A DNA stretch of 64,000 bases from Halomonas heilongjiangensis (lineage in GTDB: Bacteria; Pseudomonadota; Gammaproteobacteria; Pseudomonadales; Halomonadaceae), in contig NZ_PNRE01000052.1 in assembly GCF_002879645.1 (NCBI RefSeq), forward strand, positions 52,240 to 116,239. Direction: 5' to 3'. Within the stretch, counting starts at the first letter, position 1. Each line of letters begins with the position of its first letter. Below are positions 1-8,874 of the stretch, one piece after another. The translations under genes and the position numbers were made by a program. Under the pieces are notes generated by a model. The model made no database searches. It had not been told where the DNA came from and saw only the letters and a program-made list of their open reading frames with translations.

Positions 1-73
1 CAAGCAGTACCCCTACAAGCGTGCCAGCCTGCCGGTCAACCGGCTGGAAGACGGCACCCTATGGCACTGGTGA
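1..73 (+). CDS. rspA: RspA/ManD-family mannonate dehydratase, C-terminal tail only
   Basis: Only the last 23 codons lie in the window (frame beginning at base 2, TGA at 71-73). The tail contains PYKRASLPVNRLEDGTLWHW, which closely resembles the C-terminus of E. coli RspA (family recalled from memory: enolase-superfamily D-mannonate dehydratase, ManD). The next gene resembles rspB, the usual partner, and starts 10 bases later, so this is very probably the upstream gene of the operon. If it is an active ManD, the cluster has two unrelated mannonate dehydratases, because uxuA lies further down. Catalytic residues are outside the window, so activity cannot be judged. Confidence 0.75.
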   Translation, partial: KQYPYKRASLPVNRLEDGTLWHW

Positions 74-83
74 GGAGACGAAC

Positions 84-1106
84 ATGAAGGCATTCCAGGT
101 CAATGCGCCGCTGGACTATCGGATCGCCGACGTGGCGGTTCCCACGGCCGCCCCCGGCGAGGCGCTGGTCCGCGTCGCCTATGCCGGTATCTGCGGGTCG
201 GACATGCATATCATCCATGGCGACAACGCCTTCGTGCGCTTTCCGCGCATCACCGGCCATGAGTTCGCCGGGATCGTCGAGGCGGTGGGGGAGGGCGTCG
301 ACGGGGTGGCGGTGGGCGATCGCGTCTGCATCGATCCGGTGATCAGCTGTGGCCACTGCTACCCCTGTCGCATCGGGCGGCCCAACGTCTGCACCTCGCT
401 GGAAGTGATCGGCGTGCATCGCGATGGCGGCTTCGGGGAGCGCGTCGCCGTGCCGGCGGCCAACCTGCACCGGCTGCCGGACGGCCTGGCGCTGGATGTC
501 GCCGCCCTGGTCGAGCCCTACAGCATCGCCGCCAACGTGCTCGACCGCATGCAGCCGCAGCCGGGCGATCGCCTGCTGGTGTACGGCGCCGGGGTGATCG
601 GCCTGACCGTGCTGCAGATGGCGCGGGCCAGGGGGATCGAGGAGGTGATCGTCAGCGACGTCATCGACGAGCGCCTGGCCACGGCCCGTGAGCTGGGCGC
701 GTGGCGCACCCTTGACGGCAGCCGCGACGACGTCGAGGCGGAGGTGATGCGCCTCACCGACGGCGAGGGCGTGCCGCTGATCGCCGATGCCGCCTGCGTG
801 CCGGCACTGCTGCCGCAGATGCTGCGCCTGGCCTCGGCGGCGGGGCGCATCGGCCTGCTCGGCTTCAACCCCACCCCCAGCGACCTGGTGCAGCTCGAGG
901 TGATCAAGAAGGAGCTGACCCTGGTCGGGTCGCGGCTCAACAACCGCAAGTTTCCGGAGGTGCTCGAGCTGCTGGCGTCCGGTGCCCTCGATGGTGCGGC
1001 GCTGGTCAGCCATCGGCTGCCGTTCGACGAGATGCCCGGCGCCATCGAGATGCTCGACCACCATCCCGAAAGGGCCCGCAAGGTGCTGATCGAGATCGGC
1101 ATCTGA
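84..1106 (+). CDS. rspB: Zinc-dependent alcohol dehydrogenase, RspB type
   Basis: A 340-residue medium-chain zinc dehydrogenase. Catalytic zinc ligands are visible as C37 (GICGSD), H59/E60 (GHEFAG) and E144; the structural zinc site is C89, C92, C95, C103; the Rossmann loop GAGVIG is at 168-173. The sequence follows E. coli RspB closely (shared CGHCYPC block, DGGF, SRLN..KFP). The ATG at 84 is chosen because GAGGAG lies just upstream and the protein starts at the family position; an earlier ATG at 21 would run into rspA. In this operon it most likely oxidises a sugar acid (galactonate- or gulonate-like) to a keto acid feeding UxuB/UxuA. The exact substrate is inferred. Confidence 0.85.
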   Translation: MKAFQVNAPLDYRIADVAVPTAAPGEALVRVAYAGICGSDMHIIHGDNAFVRFPRITGHEFAGIVEAVGEGVDGVAVGDRVCIDPVISCGHCYPCRIGRPNVCTSLEVIGVHRDGGFGERVAVPAANLHRLPDGLALDVAALVEPYSIAANVLDRMQPQPGDRLLVYGAGVIGLTVLQMARARGIEEVIVSDVIDERLATARELGAWRTLDGSRDDVEAEVMRLTDGEGVPLIADAACVPALLPQMLRLASAAGRIGLLGFNPTPSDLVQLEVIKKELTLVGSRLNNRKFPEVLELLASGALDGAALVSHRLPFDEMPGAIEMLDHHPERARKVLIEIGI

Positions 1107-1179
1107 GGACCAACGGCATATGCCATGCCGCAAGCACTGCCATCACAACTCACAAACCGCATGTGCAGGAGTCAACGCC

Positions 1180-2148
1180 ATGATCAAGCGACTCATCACC
1201 GGTGCCGTACTCGGCGCCGCCCTGATCGGCAGCCAGGCCGCCCTGGCCGCCGACTACACGCTGCGCTTCGGCCACCTGGCCAACGAGCAGAACATCTGGC
1301 ACCAGGCCGCCGAGAAGTTCAAGGAGGAGGTCGAGGCCAACTCCGACGGGCGCATCGAGGTACGCATCTATCCCAATGAGCAGCTCGGCAGCGAGATGGA
1401 TGTGATCAACAGCATCCAGTTGGGTACCGCCGAGATGACCATCACCGGCGAGAGCCTGCAGAACTGGGCGCCCAAGGCGGCGATGATGGCGGTGCCCTAC
1501 GCCTTCCGCGATTCCGAGCATCTGCAGGCCGCGGTGAGTGGCGAGATCGGCGAGGAGATCGAGGCGCAGATCACCGAGCAGGCCAACCTGGTGCCGCTGG
1601 CCTGGTTCGAGCGCGGTCCCCGCGAGCTGACCGCCAATCGCCGTGTCGAGCATCCCGACGACCTCGACGGCATGCGCCTGCGGGTGCCCAACGTGCCGCT
1701 GTTCGTCGATACCTGGGAGGCGCTGGGCGCGCGGCCGACGCCGATGGCCTTCAGCGAGGTGTTCACCGCCCTGCAGCAGAACACCATCCAGGCCCAGGAA
1801 AACCCGCTCAGCCTGATCGAGAGCGCCAGCTTCTATGAGGTGCAGGACTACGTGAACCTCACCGGCCATGTGCGTAGCTGGATCTATGTGGTGATCGGTC
1901 GCAATACCCTGGAGAGCATGCCCGACGACCTGCAGCAGGTGGTCTTCGATGCCGCCGAGGTGATGCAGGACTACCAGGCCGAGTTGTTCGAGGAGGACCA
2001 GCGGCGTCTCGAGCAGGCCCTGACCGATCGCGGCATGGAGTTCGTCGAGGTCGATATCGAGGCCTTCGCCGAGAAGGCGCGGCCGGCGGTGCTGGAAGCG
2101 CTGGATGACGAGCAGCGCGCGCTGTTCGACGCCATCCAGGACCTGTGA
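1180..2148 (+). CDS. TRAP transporter solute-binding protein DctP, sugar-acid type
   Basis: A 322-residue periplasmic binding protein of the DctP family. It has a clear Sec signal peptide ending near residue 23 (AALA, then ADYTLRFGH). The conserved core is present: MRLRVPN carries the arginine that clamps the substrate carboxylate, followed by the family block ending AQENP. The ATG at 1180 follows a purine-rich AGGAG. The membrane subunits dctQ and dctM follow, so this delivers a carboxylated substrate to them. With uxuA/uxuB in the same operon the ligand is most likely a hexuronate or aldonate. A perfect hairpin separates it from dctQ. Confidence 0.9.
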   Translation: MIKRLITGAVLGAALIGSQAALAADYTLRFGHLANEQNIWHQAAEKFKEEVEANSDGRIEVRIYPNEQLGSEMDVINSIQLGTAEMTITGESLQNWAPKAAMMAVPYAFRDSEHLQAAVSGEIGEEIEAQITEQANLVPLAWFERGPRELTANRRVEHPDDLDGMRLRVPNVPLFVDTWEALGARPTPMAFSEVFTALQQNTIQAQENPLSLIESASFYEVQDYVNLTGHVRSWIYVVIGRNTLESMPDDLQQVVFDAAEVMQDYQAELFEEDQRRLEQALTDRGMEFVEVDIEAFAEKARPAVLEALDDEQRALFDAIQDL

Positions 2149-2154
2149 GCCATG

Positions 2155-2180
2155 GGGGCGGGCACGGCGTTGCCCGCCCC
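2155..2180 (+). promoter_or_regulatory. Hairpin between dctP and dctQ
   Basis: Perfect 9-bp stem GGGGCGGGC / GCCCGCCCC with an 8-base loop, no T-run, sitting 7 bases after the dctP stop. It looks like a 3' mRNA stabiliser or partial attenuator that lets the binding protein be made in excess of the membrane subunits. The same placement recurs in the other TRAP loci of this window. Confidence 0.6.
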
Positions 2181-2195
2181 GCGAGGGGCACGCCA

Positions 2196-2783
2196 ATGAC
2201 GACACCCGAACACAAGGCCCTCGAGCAGGAGGCCATCGACAGCCTCGACACCCTCTCGGTGGTGCCCGCCTTCCGAGGGCAGGTGGGGCGCCTGATCGGC
2301 TGGATCGATGCGCTATTCACCGGCTTGGCGGTGATGGCCCTGGTGGCGATCGCCGGCACCGTGCTGCTGCAGATTTCCGGCCGCCTGTTCCTGCCGTTCC
2401 CGATGGCCTGGACCGAGGAGCTGTCGCGCTACCTGTTCGTCTACATGGTGGCGCTGTCGGCGGGGGTGGTGCTGCGCCGTAACCGCAACGTCAACGTCGA
2501 GCTGTTCCATCACTGCCTGGGGCCCCGGGCCCGGGCCGGTTACCAGGCGCTGGTGTGTCTGCTGATCGGCGGCTTCGCCTGGATCGTGCTGCCCTATGCC
2601 TGGCAGTACGCCCAGAACGGCGCCTGGCAGACCTCGCCGACGCTCAAGGTGCCCATGCTCTACATCTTCTTTTCCACCGTGGTGATGTTCGTGCTGCTGC
2701 TGGTCTACAGCGCCATCGGTTTTCTGGAGGGCATGGCCGCCATGCTGCGCCGGCCCGCCGACCACGACGCGGAGGCACGCTGA
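2196..2783 (+). CDS. TRAP transporter small membrane subunit DctQ
   Basis: A 195-residue protein with four predicted transmembrane helices after a roughly 50-residue cytoplasmic N-terminus. It has the DctQ hallmark PMAWTEELSRYLFVYMV and the following basic RRNRNVNVELF segment. The start at 2196 was chosen over an in-frame ATG at 2145 because the latter overlaps the hairpin and the end of dctP, while GCGAGGGGCACGCC gives a fair ribosome site here. Its stop codon is immediately followed by the dctM ATG, so the two are translationally coupled. Role: stabilising small subunit of the sodium-driven TRAP importer. Confidence 0.88.
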   Translation: MTTPEHKALEQEAIDSLDTLSVVPAFRGQVGRLIGWIDALFTGLAVMALVAIAGTVLLQISGRLFLPFPMAWTEELSRYLFVYMVALSAGVVLRRNRNVNVELFHHCLGPRARAGYQALVCLLIGGFAWIVLPYAWQYAQNGAWQTSPTLKVPMLYIFFSTVVMFVLLLVYSAIGFLEGMAAMLRRPADHDAEAR

Positions 2784-4064
2784 ATGGAAGTCATCCTGCT
2801 GTTCACCACCTTTCTGGTACTGCTGGTCGTCGGCCTGCCGATCGCCTTCGCCCTGGGCATCGCCTCGCTGGTCTATCTGCTGCTGGAAGGCATCTCCCTG
2901 ACCATCGTGCCGCAGCGCATGTACGCCGGTATCGATACCTTCGTGCTGCTGTGCATTCCCGGCTTCGTACTGGCCGGCAACCTGATGAACGTCGGCAACA
3001 TCACCGAACATATCATTCGCTTCTCCAATGCCCTGCTGGGGCATATCCGCGGTGGCCTGGGGCTGGCCAACGTGGGGGGATCGATGATCTTCGGCGGCAT
3101 CTCGGGCACCGCCGTCGCCGATTCGGCGAGCATCGGTTCGGTGATGATCCCCGGCATGGCGCGTTCCGGCTACGACAAGCCCTTCGCGGCGGCCGTGACG
3201 GCTGCCTCGTCCACGGTGGGGCCCATCATCCCGCCCAGCGTGCCGATGATCATCGCCGGTTCGCTGTCCGGCGTCTCGGTGGGGCGGATGTTCCTGGCCG
3301 GCGCCGTTCCCGGCCTGCTGCTGGGCCTGGCGATGATGATCACGGTGTATATCCTCGCCGTGCGGCGTGGCTATCCCAGGGGCGAGCGGGCCACCTTCCT
3401 GGAGCTGCTGCGCGAGGGGCGCACCGCCTTCTGGGCGCTGCTGATGACGGTGATCATCCTCTACGGGATCATCGGCGGCTTCTTCACGCCCACCGAGGCG
3501 TCGATCGTGGCGAGCCTCTATGCGCTGGTGGTGGGCATGTATATCTACAAGGGGCTCTCCTGGCGCAAGCTGCCGGGCATCCTCAGCGATACGGTGCTCA
3601 CCTCCTCGGCACTGCTGCTGCTGGTGGGGCTGGCCAACCTGTTCGGCTGGATACTGACCAGCGAGCAGGTGCCGCAGATGATCGCCGCCCTGATCCTGTC
3701 GATCAGCGAAAACCCGCTCATCGTGATCCTGATCCTCAACCTGATCCTGCTGTTCGTCGGCGCCTTCATGGAGACCATCGCCGCGCTGATCATCCTGTTC
3801 CCGGCGCTGCTCGGTGTCGCCACCGGTGTCGGTCTCGATCCGGTGCACTTCGCCGTCATGGCCGTGCTCAACCTGATGATCGGCCTGACCACGCCGCCGG
3901 TGGGCGTCTGCCTGTTCGTCGTGTCGGGCATCGGCAAGCTGCCGATGCTGACCGTGGCCCGGGCCATCGTGCCGTTCCTGGTCTGCAATATCGCCGTGCT
4001 GCTGCTGGTCTCCTATGTGCCGGCGGTGTCGCTGTGGCTGCCGACCCTGATCATGGGCGAATGA
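2784..4064 (+). CDS. TRAP transporter large permease DctM
   Basis: A 426-residue DctM permease, the usual family length, with about a dozen hydrophobic segments. Typical sequences are the N-terminal GLPIAFALG, PGFVLAGNLMN, GGISGTAVADSASIGS (the family's Ser/Gly-rich loop), AAVTAASSTVGPIIPPS and the C-terminal GLTTPPVGVCLF. It starts directly after the dctQ stop. It forms the sodium-coupled channel for the substrate captured by the upstream DctP. The two GxxxP/PP re-entrant loops thought to bind sodium and substrate are both intact. Confidence 0.92.
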   Translation: MEVILLFTTFLVLLVVGLPIAFALGIASLVYLLLEGISLTIVPQRMYAGIDTFVLLCIPGFVLAGNLMNVGNITEHIIRFSNALLGHIRGGLGLANVGGSMIFGGISGTAVADSASIGSVMIPGMARSGYDKPFAAAVTAASSTVGPIIPPSVPMIIAGSLSGVSVGRMFLAGAVPGLLLGLAMMITVYILAVRRGYPRGERATFLELLREGRTAFWALLMTVIILYGIIGGFFTPTEASIVASLYALVVGMYIYKGLSWRKLPGILSDTVLTSSALLLLVGLANLFGWILTSEQVPQMIAALILSISENPLIVILILNLILLFVGAFMETIAALIILFPALLGVATGVGLDPVHFAVMAVLNLMIGLTTPPVGVCLFVVSGIGKLPMLTVARAIVPFLVCNIAVLLLVSYVPAVSLWLPTLIMGE

Positions 4065-4080
4065 CCCACTACAAGGAGAG

Positions 4081-5571
4081 ATGATGGCCATCACCCGTTA
4101 CCCGGCGGCGCCACGGCGTGGGGCCATCGGCATCGTCCATCTCGGCCTGGGGGCCTTCCATCGTGCCCACCAGGCGGTCTACCTGGAGCGCTACCGCCAG
4201 CGCAGCGGCGATGACACCTGGGGGGTGTGCAGCGCCAACCTGCGCGGCAATGTCGGCCTGGTGGATAGCCTGGCAGCCGCCGGCCATCGCTATCATGTCG
4301 CCGAGTACGCCGACAGCCAGACCGTCACCCTGCGCGAGATCGGGGTGCTCGAGGAGACGCATTTCACGGGTCAGGACAAGGGCATGGGCCGCGACGCCGA
4401 CGGCCAGTGGGGGCGCGACCTGGCGCCGCTGCTGGCGCGGATGAGCGATGCGTCGGTGCGTATCGTCACCCTGACCGTCACCGAGAAGGGCTACTTCCTC
4501 AACCCGGCGAGCGGCGAGCTGCTCACCGACGACCCCATGGTCGCCGCCGATATCGCCACGCCACACACGCCGCGTACCGCTCCCGGGCTGCTGGTCGAGG
4601 CACTGGCGCGTCGCCGGGCGGCAGGCCTGGCCCCCTTCGCGGTACTCAGTTGCGACAATATGCCGGACAACGGCAGGCGCACCCGCGCCGCGGTGATCCA
4701 GCTCGCCGCACGGCGCGATGCCGAACTGGCCGCCTGGATCGAGCGCGAGGTGGCCTTCCCGTGCAGCATGGTCGATCGCATCGTGCCGGCCATGACCGAC
4801 GCCGATTTCGCTCGCCTCGCTGAGCTGGGCGTCGAGGATCCCAACGCGGTGGTGGGGGAGGCGTTCAGCCAGTGGGTGGTGGAGGATGACTTCCCCCAGG
4901 GCCGGCCGGCCTGGGAAGCCGATGGGGTGGAGATGGTCGCCGACGTCGCCCCCTTCGAGACCATGAAGCTGCGCCTGCTCAACGGCAGCCACTCGCTGCT
5001 GGCCTACCTGGGTGCCCTGGCGGGCATCGAGACGGTCTTCGAGGCGGTCAACCGCCGGGACCTGGGCACGCTGCTGCGCCGCTATATGCTGACCGAGGCC
5101 GCGCCGACGCTGGCGATGCCCGCGGGCACCGACCTGGCCGCCTATGGCGAGTCGTTGCTGGCGCGCTTCGCCAACGACAGCCTGCGCCATCGGCTGCAGC
5201 AGATCGCCATGGACGGCAGCCAGAAGCTTCCCCAGCGCTGGCTGCTCGGCACCCTGGCGCGCCTCGAGGCCGGCCACGACGCCCCCTGCATAGCCCTGGG
5301 CGTGGCCGCCTGGATCCGCTATACCGCGAGCCAAGACCTGCAGGGGACCCGCTATCCGATCGACGACCCGCTGGCCGCGCGTTTCGCCGAGTTGCATGGG
5401 CAGTATGGCCAGGATGCCGAAGCCCTGGTGAATGCCTTCCTGGCCATGCACGACGTGATACCGCCTGCGCTGGCCCGACAGCCGTCCTTTGTCACAGCGG
5501 TGTTCGGTGCCTATCGGACACTGACACGAGAGGGGCTTGCCGGGGCGCTCGCCGCCCTGGAGCGGACCTGA
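4081..5571 (+). CDS. uxuB: Mannitol-dehydrogenase-family D-mannonate oxidoreductase
   Basis: A 496-residue polyol/mannonate dehydrogenase. The N-terminus GIVHLGLGAFHRAHQAVYLE is the family signature of the Rossmann domain; TVTEKGYFLNP and the C-terminal-domain KLRLLNGSHS with catalytic lysine and asparagine follow. AAGGAG precedes the ATG (a second ATG follows directly at 4084). Between the TRAP genes and uxuA, the probable reaction is NADH-dependent interconversion of D-fructuronate and D-mannonate. Close relatives acting on mannitol, tagaturonate or arabinitol share the fold; adjacency to uxuA makes the mannonate assignment the most economical. Confidence 0.85.
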   Translation: MMAITRYPAAPRRGAIGIVHLGLGAFHRAHQAVYLERYRQRSGDDTWGVCSANLRGNVGLVDSLAAAGHRYHVAEYADSQTVTLREIGVLEETHFTGQDKGMGRDADGQWGRDLAPLLARMSDASVRIVTLTVTEKGYFLNPASGELLTDDPMVAADIATPHTPRTAPGLLVEALARRRAAGLAPFAVLSCDNMPDNGRRTRAAVIQLAARRDAELAAWIEREVAFPCSMVDRIVPAMTDADFARLAELGVEDPNAVVGEAFSQWVVEDDFPQGRPAWEADGVEMVADVAPFETMKLRLLNGSHSLLAYLGALAGIETVFEAVNRRDLGTLLRRYMLTEAAPTLAMPAGTDLAAYGESLLARFANDSLRHRLQQIAMDGSQKLPQRWLLGTLARLEAGHDAPCIALGVAAWIRYTASQDLQGTRYPIDDPLAARFAELHGQYGQDAEALVNAFLAMHDVIPPALARQPSFVTAVFGAYRTLTREGLAGALAALERT

Positions 5572-5586
5572 CACGAGGAGACCTTC

Positions 5587-6762
5587 ATGGAGCATACCTG
5601 GCGCTGGTTCGGCCCGAAGGACCCCATCCGTCTCGACGAGATTCGCCAGACCGGGGCGACCGGCATCGTCACGGCGCTGCACGAGGTGCCCAACGACCGA
5701 GTCTGGTCGCTGGAGGCGATCGCCGAGCGCAAGGCGCTGATCGAGGCCGCCGGCCTGACCTGGTCGGTGGTGGAGAGCGTGCCGGTCCACGAGGCGATCA
5801 AGCAGGGCCGACCCGAACGCGATGCCCTGATCGCCACCTACTGCCAGACCCTGCGCCACCTGGCGGCCTGCGGCATCGACACCGTCTGCTACAACTTCAT
5901 GCCGGTGCTCGACTGGACCCGCACCGACTTGCGCTATCGCCTGCCCGATGGGGCCCTGGCGCTACGCTTCGATCAGGTCGCCTTCGCCGCCTTCGATCTG
6001 TATCTGCTGGCGCGCCCCGGTGCCGAGGCCGAATACGGCGACGAGGAGCGGGCCGAGGCCCGGCGCTACCTCGACGGCCTGGAGGCGGCCGAGCGCGACA
6101 CGCTGGTCGATACCCTGATCGCCGGCCTGCCGGGGGCCGAGGAGCACTATACGCTCGCGCAGTTCCGCGACGTGCTGGCCGAGTACGCCGGGATCGACGC
6201 CGCGCGCCTGCGCGAGCACCTGGGCTATTTCCTGCAGGCGGTGATCCCGGTGGCCGAGGAGGTCGGCATCCGCATGGCGATCCATCCCGACGACCCGCCG
6301 CGCCCCATGCTCGGGCTGCCGCGGGTGGTCTCCACGCCGGAGGACGCCCAGTGGCTCCTCGACGTCGTGCCCAGCCCGGCCAACGGCCTGACGCTGTGCA
6401 CCGGCTCCTACGGGGTGCGGGCGGACATCGACCTGGCCGCGATGGCGCGGCGCTTCGGCCCGAGAGTCTACTTCGCCCACCTGCGCTCGACCCGGCGCGA
6501 GGCGCCGGATCCGCGCTCCTTCCATGAGGCGCCGCATCTCGACGGCGATGTCGACATGGTGGCGGTGATCCAGGCGCTGGTGGAGGAGCAGCGCCGCCGC
6601 GAGCGCGAGGGCGGCCCGCGCCTGCCGCTGCGCCCCGACCACGGCCATCACATCCTCGACGACCTGCAGCGCGACACCGCCCCGGGCTATCCGCTCTACG
6701 GCCGGCTGCGCGGCCTGGCCGAGTTGCGTGGGGTGGAGCTGGCGGTGCGCCAGCTCACCTGA
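5587..6762 (+). CDS. uxuA: Mannonate dehydratase UxuA
   Basis: A 391-residue protein, close to the UxuA family length. It opens with [20 protein letters not shown] and contains HEVPND, the metal-site region [18 protein letters not shown], and the C-terminal [11 protein letters not shown], all typical of UxuA. The reaction is D-mannonate to 2-keto-3-deoxy-D-gluconate plus water, metal-dependent. A GAGGAG site precedes the ATG. It is the last gene of the operon, followed by a bidirectional hairpin. Its product is the substrate of the kdgK kinase encoded 12 kb to the right. Confidence 0.93.
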   Translation: MEHTWRWFGPKDPIRLDEIRQTGATGIVTALHEVPNDRVWSLEAIAERKALIEAAGLTWSVVESVPVHEAIKQGRPERDALIATYCQTLRHLAACGIDTVCYNFMPVLDWTRTDLRYRLPDGALALRFDQVAFAAFDLYLLARPGAEAEYGDEERAEARRYLDGLEAAERDTLVDTLIAGLPGAEEHYTLAQFRDVLAEYAGIDAARLREHLGYFLQAVIPVAEEVGIRMAIHPDDPPRPMLGLPRVVSTPEDAQWLLDVVPSPANGLTLCTGSYGVRADIDLAAMARRFGPRVYFAHLRSTRREAPDPRSFHEAPHLDGDVDMVAVIQALVEEQRRREREGGPRLPLRPDHGHHILDDLQRDTAPGYPLYGRLRGLAELRGVELAVRQLT

Positions 6763-6788
6763 CCCCACCGTCTCTCGCCATGAAGAAG

Positions 6789-6816
6789 CGGCCCCGCCGA
6801 TCGCTCGGCGGGGCCG
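6789..6816. terminator. Bidirectional hairpin between uxuA and the SSS permease gene
   Basis: Perfect 12-bp stem CGGCCCCGCCGA / TCGGCGGGGCCG around the loop TCGC, between two converging genes. No long T-run, but stem strength and placement fit a shared terminator. Confidence 0.75.
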
Positions 6817-6837
6817 TGTCGTTTGTCGGAAGAGCCT

Positions 6838-8337
6838 TTACTGGCCGGGTGCGGCGATCTGACCTTCCGACAGGGCCGCGTCGGGGGCCTGCTCCATGCG
6901 CCGACGCTCTTCGTTGAGCACTTCCAGTGCCTGCTCGGGCGTAACCCGGGAAGCCGGCGTGAGCAGGCTGACCGCCACCCCGACAACGAGTGCCACCGAT
7001 ACCGCCGGTATGCTGGGATTGCCCCAGTAGGCGCTCCAGTCGGCGCTGGCGATGATCGCCAGCGAGGTGGCCGAGGCGCTGACCAGGGTGGCCACGGCGC
7101 CCTGCCAGTTGTAGCGCGGCCAGAAGCGGCCCAGCAGGGCGCAGACGAAGAGTCCGGCCATGATGGTGGCGATCATGCGGGTGATATAGGTGATCACGTT
7201 GTCGGAGGTCAGGGCGAAGACCAGCGCCAGGCCGATGGTGGCCACCAGGGCGATCCGCGAGTAGCGCACCACGTTGCGGGCCGAGGGGGTGTGTCCCGTG
7301 GCCAGCACGTAGAGGTCGCGCATCAGCGTCGAGACCCCGGCGATGGCATCCGAACTGGCGCTGGACATGGTCGCCGACAGCCCCGCCACCAGCAGCAGCA
7401 GGCCGAGGCCCAGCGGCAGGATCTCGGTGGCCAGGAAGGGGAAGGCGAAGTTGCTGTTCTCCAGTCCCGGGTTGAGGGCGTGGGTGGCCATGCCGATGAT
7501 CGCCGGGATGATCGAGAAGCCCAGGTAGAGCACGCCGGTGATCACGAAGGAGCGACGCACCGAGCTCACCGACTCGCCGGAATAGATGCGCTGGCGGAAG
7601 GAGGGGGTGGCCAGCACGCCCACGGCGATCACCGCGGCCAGCGACAGCGCCGGCAGGCCGCCGATCTTGTCGATGCCGAGGAAGCTGGCGGCGCCGGCAT
7701 CCATGCTGGCGGTGAGGCCGGCGAAGCCGCCCACTTCCACCAGCGCCAGCACCGCCATCAGCAGGAAGCCGGCGAACAGCACCACCGCCTGGACGGTGTC
7801 GGTCCAGATCACCGCGAAGTAGCCGCCGATCACGCAGTAGACACCGAAGCCCAGCGCCACCAGGATGCGTGCGGTGGTCAGGTCGATATCGGCCATCCAC
7901 GACAGGTAGAGGCCGCCGCCGAGGATATGCGCGCCCAGCCAGCCGATGCAGGCGATGTAGATCAGCAGCGCCACCAGGTTGCGCACCAGGCGGTTGGCGC
8001 CCACGTAGTAGGCGAGCTCCTCGCTCATGGTCATGAAGCGCAGCTGGCGTACCGGGGCGAAGAGCAGGGCCAGCAGCAGCACGCCCACGGCGCCGCCGAT
8101 GCCGTAGAGGGCGCCGGCCCAGCCGTTGGCGTAGCCGAAGCCCACCGCGCCCATGCTCGAGCCGGTGCCGACCATGGTGGCCACGGTGGTGCCGATGGTG
8201 AGGAAGAGCGGCACGCTGCGCCCGCCGAGCAGGAAGTCGTCGCCGTTGCCGCGCTTGTGGCGGGAGATCCACCAGCCGAAGCCGATCATGGCGACGATGT
8301 AGGCCACGAAGGTGGCGAGGAAGATTTGACTATTCAT
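6838..8337 (-). CDS. Sodium:solute symporter (SSS family)
   Basis: A 499-residue integral membrane protein with about 13 helices of the SSS/PutP fold. The N-terminus places FLLGGRSVPLF and then TMVGTGSSMGAVGFGYANG, the family's unwound-helix sodium region; SATMSSASSDAIAGVSTLMRDLY is the second sodium-site segment. The substrate cannot be read from sequence. It lies last in a minus-strand group with ridA and an N-acyl-D-amino-acid deacylase, so import of N-acyl- or D-amino acids is the likeliest role. The gene is 144 bases from ridA with two hairpins between, so it may have its own promoter. Confidence 0.88.
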   Translation of the reverse strand: MNSQIFLATFVAYIVAMIGFGWWISRHKRGNGDDFLLGGRSVPLFLTIGTTVATMVGTGSSMGAVGFGYANGWAGALYGIGGAVGVLLLALLFAPVRQLRFMTMSEELAYYVGANRLVRNLVALLIYIACIGWLGAHILGGGLYLSWMADIDLTTARILVALGFGVYCVIGGYFAVIWTDTVQAVVLFAGFLLMAVLALVEVGGFAGLTASMDAGAASFLGIDKIGGLPALSLAAVIAVGVLATPSFRQRIYSGESVSSVRRSFVITGVLYLGFSIIPAIIGMATHALNPGLENSNFAFPFLATEILPLGLGLLLLVAGLSATMSSASSDAIAGVSTLMRDLYVLATGHTPSARNVVRYSRIALVATIGLALVFALTSDNVITYITRMIATIMAGLFVCALLGRFWPRYNWQGAVATLVSASATSLAIIASADWSAYWGNPSIPAVSVALVVGVAVSLLTPASRVTPEQALEVLNEERRRMEQAPDAALSEGQIAAPGQ

Positions 8338-8399
8338 GGTAGCCTCTTGTCGTTGTTTGCCCGGCCGTTACCGCGGCCGAGGGTAAGCAATGTCTCGAT

Positions 8400-8474
8400 C
8401 GTCGGCGGGCGTCGTCTGTCAGGAAACATCCGCCGACGGTCTGGTGCCGTGCTCCTTGCCGGGAGCACGGCACC
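8400..8474 (-). terminator. Two consecutive hairpins between ridA and the SSS permease gene
   Basis: The strong one is a perfect 13-bp stem at 8443-8455 / 8462-8474 (GGTGCCGTGCTCC pairs with GGAGCACGGCACC, 6-base loop), 8 bases past the ridA stop. A second 9-bp stem pairs 8400-8408 with 8430-8438. Neither has a T-run, so partial termination or mRNA stabilisation is as likely as full termination. Confidence 0.55.
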
Positions 8475-8481
8475 CTCTTCT

Positions 8482-8874
8482 TCAGGCCCGGTCGGCCCGG
8501 AAGCACTTCACGTCCACCTCTACCTTGCAGTCCACCACCAGGTCCTGGACGCTGCAGATGCGTGCCGGCGGGTGGTCGCCGAAGATCTCGCGGAACACCT
8601 TGTTGAAGGACGAGAAATAGCGGGCGTCGGTGAGCACCGTGGTGACGTGCACCACGTCCTCCACGTCGTAGCCGGCCTCACGCATGATCGTCAGGCAGTT
8701 GTCGAAGGCCAGCCGGGTCTGCTCGATGATGCCTCCCTCGACGACTTCGCCATCGGTCATCGGCGTCTGGCCGGAGACGTAGAGCCAGCCGCCGGCCTCC
8801 ACGGCGCGGGCGAAGGGCAGCTTCTGGCCGCCGGTACCGACGCCGCCTTCGACGCCGTAACGGGTAATGCTCAT
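8482..8874 (-). CDS. ridA: RidA-family enamine/imine deaminase
   Basis: A 130-residue member of the RidA (YjgF/YER057c) family: LYVSGQTPMTDGEVVEGGI, then QTRLAFDNC, and near the end PPARICSVQDLVVDCKVEVDVKCF, where the arginine is the conserved residue of deaminating RidA members. The ATG overlaps the deacylase stop by four bases, so the two are coupled. RidA proteins hydrolyse reactive 2-aminoacrylate-type enamines released by PLP dehydratases; the divergent PLP-type deaminase at 11344 would make such products, which gives this gene a sensible role here. Confidence 0.9.
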   Translation of the reverse strand: MSITRYGVEGGVGTGGQKLPFARAVEAGGWLYVSGQTPMTDGEVVEGGIIEQTRLAFDNCLTIMREAGYDVEDVVHVTTVLTDARYFSSFNKVFREIFGDHPPARICSVQDLVVDCKVEVDVKCFRADRA

